Assembly: GCA_003255065.1 (NCBI GenBank)
Contig: QAOA01007083.1
Location: 22,260 to 86,259 of the forward strand
Direction: 5' to 3'
Length of the DNA stretch: 64,000 nt
Source: Cercis canadensis
Taxonomy: Eukaryota > Streptophyta > Magnoliopsida > Fabales > Fabaceae
In this document: piece after piece, positions 33,603 through 45,617 of the stretch
How positions within the stretch are numbered: the first letter of the stretch is position 1
Layout of the letters: every line of letters starts with the position of its first letter
Made by a program: the position numbers and the translations under genes
The notes under the pieces: generated by a model
What the model was told of the DNA's origin: nothing
Seen by the model: only the letters and a program-made list of their open reading frames with translations
Database searches by the model: none

Positions 33603-35459
33603 CTCCCCCTCAAGCTGGTGAATAGACATCAATCATTCCCAGCTTGCTAACTAAAAATTCAAATTCTGGTTTGAATAATGTCTTGGTAAGAATATCTACT
33701 TCCTACTGCCTTGTTGGAACGTAGGAGATGTGTATTGCCCCTGAATCAATTTCATCTTTGATAAAACTCCTATCGATTCTCACATGTTTCATCTGGTCAT
33801 GTTGGACAGGATTGTGAACTATGCTTATTGTTGATTTCCTATCACTGTACAACTTCATAGGACATTTTCTAGGGAATTTTAGGTTTGTTAAAAGTTTCTC
33901 AATCCAAATTAGTTCACATACTCCTTGTGCAATTGCTCGGTACTCTGCTTCAGCAATACTCCTTGCCACCACTGATTGCTTTTTGCTTCTCCATGTAAAA
34001 AGATTTCTCCACACTTTTGTGCAATAGTCTATTGCGGGCTTACTATCTTCCGATCCAGCCCAGTCAGCATCTACAAATCCTTCAACAAATCCCTCGGCAT
34101 CTTTTTCATTTCCTTTCTTAAACAGAATTCCCTTGCCTGGAGTTCCCTTGAGGTACTTTAATATTCTGTTGGCTGCCTCCATATGCCTTTTAGTAGGGCA
34201 ATGCATAAACTGACTTATTACACTTACACTATAGGTAATGTCAGGCCTTGTGAGTGTGAGATATATTAGTTTTCCCATCATTCTTTGGTATCTACCCCGG
34301 TCTACTAGAGGGTCATTATTGGTGGCTTTTTGCTTCCAATTTATTTCCAAAGGAGTAATAATAGGCTTGTAACCAGTTTTTCCAGTTTCACATAGCAAAT
34401 TAAGGACATATTTTCTTTGAGTAACAAATATTCCCTATTTGCTCCGAGCTACCTCCATTCCAAGAAAATACCTTAAAGTTCCAAGGTCTTTAACTTGGAA
34501 TTGATTCTTTAAATGAGGCTTTAACTTTTTGATCTCCTCCTGGTCATCACCAGTAATTACCATATCAACTACATATACAATGAGAATCGCCCTTTTTCCA
34601 TTTCTTCCTTGCTTGATAAATAGAAAGTGGTCAACTTGTCCTTGTGTATACCCAAGGGACTTCATTACTGAACTAAATCTGGTGAACCAAGCCCTTAGTG
34701 ACTGTTTTAGCCCATAGAAAGACTTTTTGAGTCTACACACCTTGGTATTTTCACCATTAAATCCTGGAGGCATCTTCATAAACACTTCTTCTTCCAATTT
34801 TCCATTTAGGAAGGCATTTTTTATGTCCATTTGATAGAGTTCCCAATCAAGGTTTGCAGCAAGAGAAAGTAATACCTTGATTGAGTTCATTTTTGCTACG
34901 AGGGCAAATGTCTCCTTATAATCAATGTCATATGTTTGAGTATATCCTTCAGCCACTAATCTTGCCTTGTATCTCTCCACATCTCCATTTGGTTTGAACT
35001 TTACAGTGACTACACCTCATCACCTTCTTTCCTTGTGGAGGATCAACTATTTCCCAAGTATTATTTTTCAGTAGGGCATCCATTTCTTCTTCAACTGCTG
35101 CCTTCTATTTAGGATCTTGAAGTGCACTATGAATGTCCTTTGGAATGTCTACACTGTCAACTTTTGCAGTAAAGGCCCTGTACTCATGAAACTATTTTGT
35201 ATAAGTTAAGTGATTAGACAAAGGGTATTGAGTGCACTTTCTTACCCCTTTTCTAAGGGCAATTAGAAGGTCAGAATTTCAACTAGCTTCATACCCTCAC
35301 TTGTGGAATATGGACTTAGCTCCGGTTCTAATGATTGAGCATCTTGGGAAGCTTTTTCCTTCTTGAATAAACCTTAATTGGTTCATTGGTGATTGGTTCT
35401 CCCCCTTGATGCAATCCTTGATCATGTCCCATTAAAGAAGGACTTGGAATTGGACTGTT

Positions 35460-35905
35460 TGAAGGTGTGGGTGTAGGTGTAGGTGGCTCTTGGGACTGGT
35501 AAGATGGGGCAAGTGATATGGGTAGAGATATGGTTGGATCCCAATGATTTTCTTCATGTACANNNNNNNNNNNNNNNNNNNNNNNNNNNNNNNNNNNNNN
35601 NNNNNNNNNNNNNNNNNNNNNNNNNNNNNNNNNNNNNNNNNNNNNNNNNNNNNNNNNNNNNNNNNNNNNNNNNNNNNNNNNNNNNNNNNNNNNNNNNNNN
35701 NNNNNNNNNNNNNNNNNNNNNNNNNNNNNNNNNNNNNNNNNNNNNNNNNNNNNNNNNNNNNNNNNNNNNNNNNNNNNNNNNNNNNNNNNNNNNNNNNNNN
35801 NNTGAAGGTGTGGGTGTAGGTGTAGGTGGCTCTTGGGACTGGTAAGATGGGGCAAGTGATATGGGTAGAGATATGGTTGGATCCCAATGATTTTCTTCAT
35901 GTACA
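35460..35905. repeat. 240-N assembly gap between two identical 102-bp flanks
   Basis: Ns at 35563-35802. The roughly 102 bases ending CTTCATGTACA before the gap are repeated right after it. The same sequence on both sides of a gap is an unresolved overlap, so the gap may be of zero or negative size. Confidence 0.9.
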
Positions 35906-38351
35906 TTCTCCCCTTGAAGAGAACCATTGGGATAAAAGGGCTGGTCTTCAAGAAATGTGACATCATATGATAAAAAGAATTTTTTTAGAGGTTGGATGGT
36001 AACCCTTGTACCCTTTTTATGTGGAAGAATATCTTACAAATATGCATTTGACTGCCTTAGGGTCAAGTTTTCCTCTTTGAGGGTTGTAATTGTAAATGAA
36101 TACCATGCAACCAAATATCTTTACGGGCAGAGAATGAAGGAGATGAATTGTGGGAAAGGTATCTAGTAGGTAGCTGATAGGAGTACGAAGATTGAGTGGT
36201 TTTGATGGTAATCTATTGATGAGGTAGACAATTGTGAGGACAACTTCTCCCTAAAATTTGTTTGGAACATTGTTAGCAAACATTAAGGAGTGAGCTACCT
36301 CTAAAATGTGTCTGTTCTTGCGTTCAGTAACCCTATTTTGTTAGGGGCTGTAAACACACAAACTTTGGTGAAGAATCCCATGATTAACAAGGTAATGGGT
36401 CAAGTCATTGGTGAAGTGTTCCCTTCCATTGTCACTACGGAGGATTTGGATTTGTGATTGAAAAACAATGGAAATATATTTATGAAACTGTTTAAAAATG
36501 GTGGTTGCTTCTGATTTTTCTTTCATTAGATAAACCCAGCAGACCCGAGCATGGTCATTAATGAAAGTGATAAACAATCTTGAACCTGTAAGGGAAGGTT
36601 CTTGGGCTGGACCCCAAATATCACTATGTATGAGATGGAATGGTTTTGTTGCTTGATATGTAGCAACAATGTAATGTTTACAATGAAAGCTAGAAACATC
36701 TTTATTGATGAATAAGTGGGGATACAACGATTTAAGGTAAGGAAAGCTAGGGTGACCAAGGCGTTTATGCCATAATATAAGTTTAGAATTGGACACAGTA
36801 GATGATGAGACTCTTTCAAGTGATTGAGTTTTGGAGGAAGAACCAGTATCATGGAGAAAATAGAGGCCATCACACTCCTTAGCACTGCCAATCATTTTCT
36901 CCGAAGATAGGTCTTGAAATACACACAAAAAAGGAAAAAATGTTAGTGCACAATTTCGGTCTTTGGTGAGTTTACTAATTGAAAACATATTGCATTTTAG
37001 ATTTGGAACATGCAGGACCAGTTTTAAGTTTAGTCCTGAGATTTCTACAGTGCCATGACCCTTAACCTATACTGTTTGTCCATCTGCCATAGTAATTTGA
37101 ATATCATCCCCACATGTGTCATAGGTAGAAAAGGTGTCTCAAATGTTAGTCATGTAGTTTGATGCACCTGTGTCAATGATCAGTCTAGGTGTGTCTCAGC
37201 CTTAGTGAAAAAGGAAGAAAATGTGTTACCTTGATGAACCACTGCTGCACTTGAAGAGGAAGGAGCATTTTCTAGTTCTGTTAGGATCTTTTGGTAGCCA
37301 AGAATTGTCTGCATTACCTTAATCTGTTCAGAAGTTAGGCTGAGTTGACCAGTTTTACTGCTGTCAATAGAGGCTTCCACTGTAAGGGCTTTAGTGGGTT
37401 ATCTCTGATTTCTTGGCTTCCATCCGGCTAGTCTACCATTGAGTTTCTAGCAAGTTTTCTTGGTATGATTTGTCTTGCGATAGTGATCACACCGTAGTTG
37501 CTCTCCACCTTCCTTTCTAGTTCTCTAATTTTTCTTACCGAAGAAGCTTAGCTTATGATGGTGAGTAGCTAGGGCTGAACTGAGTGTAGATGCATCTGGT
37601 TCAGCAGAGGATAGATTGAGCAGCATAACTCATTTTCTGCTTTCTTCCATTCTAACTTCAACAAATACTTCTCAAATTGTAGGGAAAGGTTTATGTCCTA
37701 ATAACCTTCCCCTAATTTCATTTAGGTCTTTGTTCAAACCTTGTAGGAAGTCAAAGACACACTCATTTTCCACCATCTCGGAGAATTGAACTCCATCTGT
37801 AGTGCAGTGCCATTTGATTTCATGGAATAAGTCCATCTCCTGCCATAACTCAGTCAAGGAGTTATAATACTCTGTGACTAATTTGTTCCATTGTTTTATC
37901 TCTCGAAGTTTGGATCTAATCTCAAAGCATTGTGAGGTATTTTCCATGTCCGAGTAGATTTCTTTGACTGCCTCCCAGATTTCATAGGCAGTCTTGCAGA
38001 ACAGGTAGGTTCGCCTAATTCTAGGCTCTATGGAATTAATTATACATGCCATACTAATTGAATTTTTAGCATCCCATGTGATGAATTGAGGATCGGTTGG
38101 AAAGGGCATGGAAGTATCGCCAGTGACATACCTAGCCTTCCCTTTACCCTTAAGCACTAGGAAGATAGATTAGAACCACTCTCTGAAGTTGGTTCCATTG
38201 AGTTTGTGTTGGGTAATTTGAAGGGAAGGGGTTTCGAGGGAGGCGTATGGTGAAAGGTTTGGCATAGGCAGGCCTCGTTGATTGACAGACGAGGTAGCTT
38301 CAAGGGTTTGGTGAAGAGAATCAGCTTTAGTCATTGCTGGCTCTGATACCA

Positions 38352-38604
38352 TTAACAAAGAGGCTTAAGGAATGAATTCTCCTTGTTATCTTTCTAATCT
38401 CGAAATTGCAAAATATATACACTAAAGTCAACCTAATTCTAGGAGTAATAAAAGAAAAGACTAAGGAAATTACTCATAACCTATGAAACATATCAATTAG
38501 GGATTCCCTGATTAGTAAACACATTTACAGCGCAATTACAGCTAATTACATTAAATTCCTAATCACATTAAATGCCCATTAATGACCCAAGATACTCTCC
38601 AACA
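38352..38604 (-). repeat. Right (5') LTR of the Copia element
   Basis: 253 bp, ending CTCTCCAACA at the TAATG target duplication. On its inner side lies the initiator-Met-tRNA-type primer-binding site (GGCTCTGATACCA on the plus strand). Confidence 0.9.
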
Positions 38605-39005
38605 TAATGCAATCTGAATTAGTTATAGTGAAATCGGGAACCCTAGGCTTTCTTTTCTACAGTTAATTCGTGATTTTTACCTACTTTCGTTTACTTTTAG
38701 TTTATTTAAGTTTAATCATGAATTTCTCCTAAATTGGTTGATCAGATAAAGTTGGGATTAACCCAAATTCGATAGTTAATAGCCTTAATCCTCAAGAGAT
38801 AATCTTTACTCTTCTTTTGTTACTTGTAAGACGATAATGTACACTTGTACTCAGTTTTATCACAACATGGGTATTGAAGAATGTGATGAGTGTCAACAAT
38901 CAGGGGGAGTTTGTGGTTATGATTATAAGTTAAATCAAACAACTTGCTACTGCAAAGGTTCAGATTCAGGATCAAGAGTTTGTGCAGATGCCAAAGCGCC
39001 TCAAG

Positions 39006-40242
39006 GTATATATGTATAAGATACTGCTGCAAGTAGTAACAGCAATTTCATTTTATTTTTATGAGTAAGTCACTTGTTAAATTTGATGAATGACCCTCTA
39101 ATCCTAAATCAGACAGTATATAGAAGTGTTTTTCAACCGAAAGGAAAAGAGAAAGTAATTTGACTAGATCATACAATAGATTGCCTTCAGCTCAGATTCA
39201 AGATTTCGTGGACTTAGTATTCCACTATACTGCAGACATTCTCCTTATTGATCATAACAGCTTAGCAACGTTTACCTTATTTATGGAATTTTTATATTAC
39301 ACCATAAATGCAAATTAATTTTGACTCTTTATACGTGTGGAAAGTGGAAAAGGACATTTACATTGACTTAGTTATCATGGTGGCTGATCATCATCAGAAA
39401 AAAAAAAATCTGTACTCACTGAACCGATAAGATTAATTCTTACCTCACATGCCCTTAATTTGATGGGGATTGAATTTTTAATACCAAACAACATAATTCT
39501 TATAAAAATATGTGTCATTAGACTTAACCCTCACTGCTATACCACACTAGAGGTTTAACTCAACATGATGAGGTCTTGAATTAGAGAAGTGTAATGAAAA
39601 TGAGAGACTAGAACCAAGCTCACGAGTCATGCCATTTATACAATTTTTCCCAGAAACTTCATGATATGGAAATTTCTAAGGTCTTCTTTTTCAAATCATT
39701 TGAAAATGGAAGGTGAGGAAAATATTGCATATTAACCTGGTCATTAAATTTACCAGAAACTTCATACTGTGAAAATTTCAAAGTTCCTTGGTTTTCAATA
39801 CACAGTTTCACACCATGACTTAGATTGAAGATCAAAGGTGAGAGATTAATTCTTACCTCACTTGCCCTTAATTTGATGAGGATTAAATTTTTAATGTCAA
39901 ATAACATAATTCTTATAAAAACATGTGTCATTAGACTTAACCCCTCACTACTATGTGCTATACCACACTAGAGGTTTAACTCAACATGATGAGGTCTTAA
40001 ATTAGACAAGTATAATGCAAATCACAGACTAGAACCAAGCTCATGAGTCATGCCATGTATACAATATTGCCCAGAAACTTCATAATGTGGAAATTTCAAA
40101 GGTCTTCTTTTTCAAATCAGTTGAAAATGAAAGGTGAGGAAAATATATTATTTGCAGATAAAATATTCTATTCTGTGGTTTTATTAGTCTCATCTTCCTT
40201 TTCCTCTCTACTCCATTCTGCCTAGCCCTTACCTCTCCAAGA
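39006..40242 (+). other. Intron/upstream region with a 413-bp tandem duplication
   Basis: 39006-39240 resembles the intron after other type-A exons. GATTAATTCTTACCTCAC starts at 39431 and again at 39844, with matching sequence for about 300 bases (both include CTTCTTTTTCAAATCA). The equivalent region at 58530-58830 has a single copy. The last ~100 bases are the type-B promoter/leader, also seen at 58830-58925. No separate gene. Confidence 0.65.
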
Positions 40243-40946
40243 ATGAAACCTCTGCTTTACCCATCATCTTCTATTTTCTTGCTTTCATTGGTTCTATTCA
40301 TCTCCATCAATGTTCCCAGTTCCCTTTGTGCGGATGATACACGGTTTACGAATTGCAATGAAGCTATTAGCTGCGGAAGCATAAGAAACATCAACTACCC
40401 CTTCTGGGGATTAAACAGAGAAAAATACTGTGGCCAGCCTGAATTGGAGGTGAAATGCGAAAGCGATATCCCAAAGTTGACTATCAAATCCGTAAAATAC
40501 CGGATTCTTTATTGGGATCAGGACCAGAAAAATCTCACAGTTGCTAGGGACGATTACTGGGATATTCATTGTCCAAATGGTTATGGAAACTCCACCTTTG
40601 ATCTCACTATGTTTAATTATAGTGGCGGGAGTAAAAAATGACGCTATTCTATCAATGCGATGGTCATTTAGCTCAGTTAAATCAGCTTCCTAAACAACAG
40701 TGCACTCAGAGTGGTGGGACAACTACAGTGTATGCGGCCATAACTCCGGATTTTAGTGCTTTCGGATATTGCACTTCTGTTATTGTTATACCAATTTTTG
40801 GATCCCAAGTCGGGGCTGTCATGGGCGGTCAAATCGAGAGTGCAATAAAGAACGGTTTCGGATTGGAATGGATTTTAGATAATGAAGAGTGTAACACATG
40901 CACTAACTCTGCTGGGGAGTGCGGGTATGATAAGGGAGATTTCGCC

Positions 40947-41100
40947 TGTTTCTGCAAGGATGGGCTTCATAAAAGTTCATGTTCAGATGGGATTGTGATT
41001 AATTCAGGTATGTTACTTATTACTGTTTCTGCAAGGATGCGCTTCATAAAAGTTCATGTTCAGATGGGATTGTGATTAATTCAGGTATGTTACTTATTAC
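40947..41100 (+). repeat. 77-bp tandem duplication spanning exon end and splice donor
   Basis: 40947-41023 and 41024-41100 are nearly identical (TGTTTCTGCAAGGATG start). Each contains AATTCAG/GTATGTT, so two candidate donors exist. The type-B exon at 58926 has one copy. Confidence 0.92.
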
Positions 41101-41176
41101 TTTCTTAGAGTCCCCTATTTATTTTAGTTAGGTTCCAATTTTAGAAGTCAGTTATTACAACTATTTCCCAAACAAG

Positions 41177-42963
41177 TTATGGACTTTTTCCGGCAAGTGT
41201 ACCAAGTCACACAAGTAGTAAAAATGAGTAGAGTATCGTATTCAGGGATTAACGCAAGCAATTACTAATTTCTCTAATACTGGTTATATTTGAAGGAATA
41301 ACACTTTGGATCGAAGGCAGCCTTAAAATAATTACTGCAATTAACTAAAGTAACAATACTAAAATGATTAAGCAAATAACTTGGACAACAATTTAACTAT
41401 GAGATTTACGATATAAGTATGAAGGTTAGGGGTTGATTTTATTCACTTGCAAGTTTGGTTACTTCATAGACAAAATAACCTTTGGATCAATAAAGAACTA
41501 TTACTTCATCCACAATTCCCTTGTTGCTGGCTACTTTCCCTAATTTGATTGACTCCAATTCCTTAGAGAAGCAATCCTCCCTATCCTAATTAATCGCTCA
41601 ATTCCTTGGTTCAATTAAATTATCTAGGTGCTTAAGTCCAAAGGAAATTAACATTAAGCCACACAAACTAAGTCATCTATTCCTAGATCAACTCAATTTA
41701 TGACAGAATTTACAGAAGCATATTCATATCTTACTATTCCTAGCATCAACACAAATCATTAACCTATTCGAATGGGGGCCAATCATTCAAACGCATTAAG
41801 ATCAGTAAATTCCATTCAACAATAAGATTTGTACTGAAGTGATTTCATTCAATCTTGAAACCTCATCACAAACGAATTACATCAATCCCTTAACAATAAG
41901 AGTTTAGCTACTCATGACTAAATTCAGTAAAATCAAATAGATAAAATTCAACATGAGATGAAAGGAAGAAAAACTAGGTGTAGATCGAATCCCAATTATT
42001 GCTCTACGTGCTCTGGCTCCTCTCCTTTTCTTCTCCAAGAATCTGGCCCTCCTTTTCTCTCATCCGATTCCTATTTATACTTATGTGGATTCTAGGTCTT
42101 CCAATTAGACATTACTCGAACATGGCCTCGACACGGGCCATGTCTTATTTTGTAACTTGGGCGTGTCATTTGGAGTGCTTTCCTGGTCTTCAAACACTGT
42201 TTCAGGCACAACCATGTTTTCTTTGCTTCATACCGTGTTCCTCAGACATGGTCCNAGTAAAATCAAATAGATAAAATTCAACATGAGATGAAAGGAAGAA
42301 AAACTAGGTGTAGATCGAATCCCAATTATTGCTCTACGTGCTCTGGCTCCTCTCCTTTTCTTCTCCAAGAATCTGGCCCTCCTTTTCTCTCATCCGATTC
42401 CTATTTATACTTATGTGGATTCTAGGTCTTCCAATTAGACATTACTCGAACATGGCCTCGACACGGGCCGTGTCTTATTTTGTAACTTGGGCGTGTCATT
42501 TGGAGTGCTTTCCTGGTCTTCAAACACTGTTTCAGGCACAACCATGTTTTCTTTGCTTCAGACCGTGTTCCTCAGACATGGTCCGTGTGTCTTCTCTAAC
42601 TTGGCCGTGTTCTTCATTGGTGCATCTCTGACTAGTTAACACGGCTTCACACATGGCCGTGTTCTTCTCTGTCTTGGTCGTGTTCATCTATCAACTCGAG
42701 CAGCAGCTTCTGGAGGCTAGACACGGGGGAAACACAACTGTGTGCATGCTCGTGTCCTTATCAGAACTTCAGATTAAGCAGGTCTCCTTGCATTTTTCTC
42801 CATGAATTTCTTCTAAATTCTTCTTTTTGCTTGATCAAACATATTAGTACCTGAAAACACCAATTCATGTATTAAATACCATGTTTAAGGGGAATTTATT
42901 CATAATGCAAGTAGGAATTCAGTGTTAAAACATGGTTTTTATAGCCCTAATAGACATATATCA
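41177..42963 (-). mobile_element. Solo LTR, Ty3/gypsy type (4), in the type-B intron
   Basis: On the minus strand it starts TGATATATGTCTATTAGG and ends near GGAAAAAGTCCATAA. A perfect ACAAG duplication flanks it (41172-41176, 42964-42968). The paralogous intron at about 59785 reads CCCAAACAAGGCATAAG without the element, a clean empty site. The apparent 1787 bp includes a ~329-bp assembly duplication around the N at 42255, so the real size is about 1.46 kb. It carries repeated ACACGGCC/CATGGCC/CCGTGT words. Non-coding. Confidence 0.88.
41926..42585. repeat. Duplicated ~329-bp block around a single N (42255)
   Basis: The block starting AGTAAAATCAAATAGATAAA before the N recurs directly after it with about two substitutions. 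As at 9705 and 20326, this is best read as an unmerged overlap between contigs. Confidence 0.88.
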
Positions 42964-43664
42964 ACAAGGCATAAGAAGGCTGATGGATCTTCTATTAAAC
43001 TGTCTTTGATGGATGATCTTCATTAATAATCAGTTAATCATAGTAAGCCAAGGAAGGAAGTCAGTGATTAACAGATATTTCAGAGCAGATCACTTGGCTT
43101 GTCTATGCTTATTATTTTTTTCTTCTTCTTTTGATAACCCATATCTAATATTATTACCTTTTAGATAGAGCCAGAATTATCAAATTCTGGTATGCCAGTT
43201 ACTTTCTCAATGTGGTTTAGATGGGTGGCTATAATTGGGTTCCAAACTTCCAAACAAGGCAAGAGAATAAGGTTGAAGCCCATTTTCGTCCTCTAATTGC
43301 CTTGATGAATAATATTCCTAACCAATAATTGGCTTATGCTTGGGGTAGACATGGTTGGCATGCCTTAACCCCGTTTAGTGTTGACTAACTATTATTGATT
43401 CTTAATTCCCCCAATATCATAAGAGAGTGTTAGCAATTGCTTGGAAGCAACACAATTCCTATTGATAATTGACTTTTCAGATATCTAGAAAATATCCATA
43501 TAACCATTAACCAAAAGGAAATTAGGAAGCAATTTCACTATATCATACAATAGCACTGACTTAGGCTTAGTGTCATGGACTTGCTATTCCAATATATTGG
43601 AATCAGAAAATTTCAAGATAACTTCTCCTTCTTGATCATAACAGCTTAACAACATTTTCCATTA

Positions 43665-43887
43665 GGTTATGTTTGGAACCATCAAATTTATGGAATTGAT
43701 TTGATTTGTAAATGAATTCTTTGATATAGCTTGTTTGGAATCGTATTAGTTTAGTAATTCATTTACAAATTATTTTACATGTATTCGACGAGAATTTATA
43801 AATTATATCACTTTTGGTGTAATTTGTAAATAATTTATTTTTAAATCAAATCAATTCTTTTCTATTAATAAGACATTCCAAACATGC
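43665..43887. mobile_element. Tourist-like MITE in the type-B intron
   Basis: Ends GGTTATGTTTGGAA and, reversed, GCATGTTTGGAA. Flanked by TTA on both sides (43662-43664, 43888-43890). The paralogous intron near 58365-58385 lacks it. A TTA target duplication fits PIF/Harbinger. Confidence 0.75.
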
Positions 43888-43890
43888 TTA

Positions 43891-45617
43891 TGGAATTTAT
43901 ATATTATTACCAAAACACAAATTTGAGCTCTCTATGTGTGTGAAAACTGTAAACTGATAAAACTAGAAAAGGACATGTACGTTAACCTAGCTATCACAAC
44001 ACCACAAAAATAAAATATGTATTCACTGAATAACCATTTGCCCCAGCTCCATCTCCTTCCTCGGTCTCATTTACCCGTGCACACACATGCAATTATCTTC
44101 TTTTATTGTTTCGTTTTTTTAGCAGGCTCACGTATTTTAAACTCAGATACTAAGTAAAATTCTCTCCTAAGCTTTTAAGAGAATGAGTTTCTTGACATTT
44201 TTTCTTTAGCGTCTCAACACATTTCTTAAAGGAAATGGTGTTACTGTGTGAGTAATTCAATGAAGCTCATCAGACCCTAATTTGTCACTACCCTTTCCGA
44301 AGGAGAAAAACAGAAACCCTCCCTTCGAACCCGCCAAATTGCCAACAACTGTTTAAAATAATCCCTTTCAGTCCTACTTCTACATTTTGAAAATTGCCAA
44401 CCCTTTCATGGCCCAAAAAAAAAAGTTCAACCCTTTGATAATTTGACCATAAAGCCCTCAATCATATATAAAATTCCTCTCTTCACACTCAGCACTTCAA
44501 AGTATTAAACAATAGAAAAAATTTAAAAACTAATGTGTAGTATGTAAATATAACTAATGTATAAATATTAAGAAGTTTTTTTTTTTATATACTTTTGGTA
44601 TTTATATAGTATATCATAGTATATGAGAATAACTAATGTATGAATGACGTGTGTATAAGTTAACTTTTTTTAAATTTGTTGAAAATAAATTAAATTATAT
44701 TTATATCTAATAAAATATAAAAATTAAGTATGCTTGTCACGTCAATATAGTATGACATACTCATGTGATATCATAGAATCCTTATAAATATTATTATTTT
44801 TTTAAAAAAAATCTCCCCTTAATATCACATTTTGATCGCTGCTATATACCTTACATAAATAAACACCCAATTTTTATAAACCTTTCAACATCACTTTACT
44901 GATGAAAGAGTTAGTCAATTAATGACATCTATTTTTGTTTTTTAATTGAAGTGATACTAGTCAAAAACAAAACTACCCGCCCTTCTCAAACTAAACCAAC
45001 TCCTCTCTCCCAATAATGCCCCTTCACTCTTCACTCTGAAAATGGAAGTTTCTAGAGGCTAGAACTGCTTACTTGCTTTTAAGTTCATTATTTTGTATGC
45101 TGGATTAAGTAACCAAGTCTAGAGTATATACTTTCATTCAAATGAATAATCAAGAGTCATGCATGAAATATTCATAGTTATTGACAGCATCATTTGTTTA
45201 ATAATTCAAACCTGATGCTTGAACTTTTAACCTTAAAGGTTGATTGCTTTCCAAAGAAATTATTAATTTCTCATGAAGAATCAATTCACTTGTTACTCCA
45301 AGAATGGGCCGCATACAACTTCATGTTCAGATAATTCTAATTCATGTTTAGATGGGTTGCTATAGTTGGGTTCCAAACTTCCAAAGAAGGCAAGAGAAGA
45401 AAGTTGAAGCCCATATCTGATCTCCTCTAAGTTGCCTTCATGAATCATACTTCATGACCACAATGTTGCAACTAAATGCTCTAGCAAGAAAAAAAACTGC
45501 TTCTGCATGTCAGGAACTGGAGTTGGTGTATAATTTATATGCTTTGTGTTTATGATTTTTGCAAGTTAATATGAACTCTAACGCCCCCAATAACCTCTGC
45601 CTAATTTGATGTTCTCA
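43891..45617 (+). other. Remaining intron of the broken type-B gene
   Basis: AT-rich, without recognised genes. The last ~200 bases (GCTCTAGCAAGAAAAAAAACT region to TAACCTCTGC) match the intron end of the complete gene near 28900-29060. Confidence 0.55.

Larger units (their letters stand above)
33350..38604 (-). mobile_element. Ty1/Copia LTR retrotransposon, broken
   Basis: Flanked by a perfect TAATG duplication (33345-33349, 38605-38609), with 253-bp LTRs at both ends. In transcription order (minus strand) it shows a primer-binding site TGGTATCAGAGCC next to the right LTR, a gag region (UBN2-like), GAG-pre-integrase and integrase core (36990-36340), reverse transcriptase (about 34980-34435), RNase H (34398-33703) and a polypurine tract GAGGGGGAG beside the left LTR. 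By eye the LTRs are about 93% identical, suggesting insertion a few million years ago. It is inactivated by several changes and contains an assembly gap. It lies inside the solo LTR at 32350, so it is the younger insertion. Confidence 0.92.
32350..38867 (+). mobile_element. Solo LTR, Ty3/gypsy type (3), itself split by a Copia element
   Basis: Starts TGATGAATGAATT, ends TTATCACAACA and is flanked by a perfect TGGGT duplication (32345-32349, 38868-38872). Without the Copia insertion it is about 1.26 kb, the same size as its relatives at 17619 and 19424, and non-coding. A cluster of CCTAGGCGCC-like words lies at 32545-32645. It sits in a type-A ectodomain exon; paralogous exons at 24659, 56780 and 62578 serve as empty sites. 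Confidence 0.88.
31656..39005 (+). pseudogene. Type-A LRK10-like ectodomain exon split by a retroelement
   Basis: The exon runs 31656-32349 and resumes at 38873-39005, with donor CAAG/GTATAT at 39005. The first ATG (31656) aligns with the complete gene, but small deletions in the signal-peptide region shift its frame; the ectodomain frame is open from an internal ATG at 31690 ([19 protein letters not shown]). The GUB_WAK segment (CANQFSCRNLRNVGFPFSGD) includes a short extra stretch before NTSLDVLDHNLFDY compared with the complete gene; the 56780 and 62578 copies share it. At FEVKWIVG the exon is cut by a Ty3-type solo LTR carrying a 5-bp target duplication, TGGGT. The remainder ([17 protein letters not shown]) follows the LTR. 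No kinase exon follows directly. Confidence 0.88.

Noticed and set aside
35328-35966. Open frames of 91-212 codons on both strands crossing the Ns
   Set aside because: They exist only because Ns do not create stops, and lie within a broken Copia element.
41999-42631. Two nearly identical 91- and 100-codon frames
   Set aside because: The same LTR sequence counted twice through an assembly joint at 42255; non-coding.
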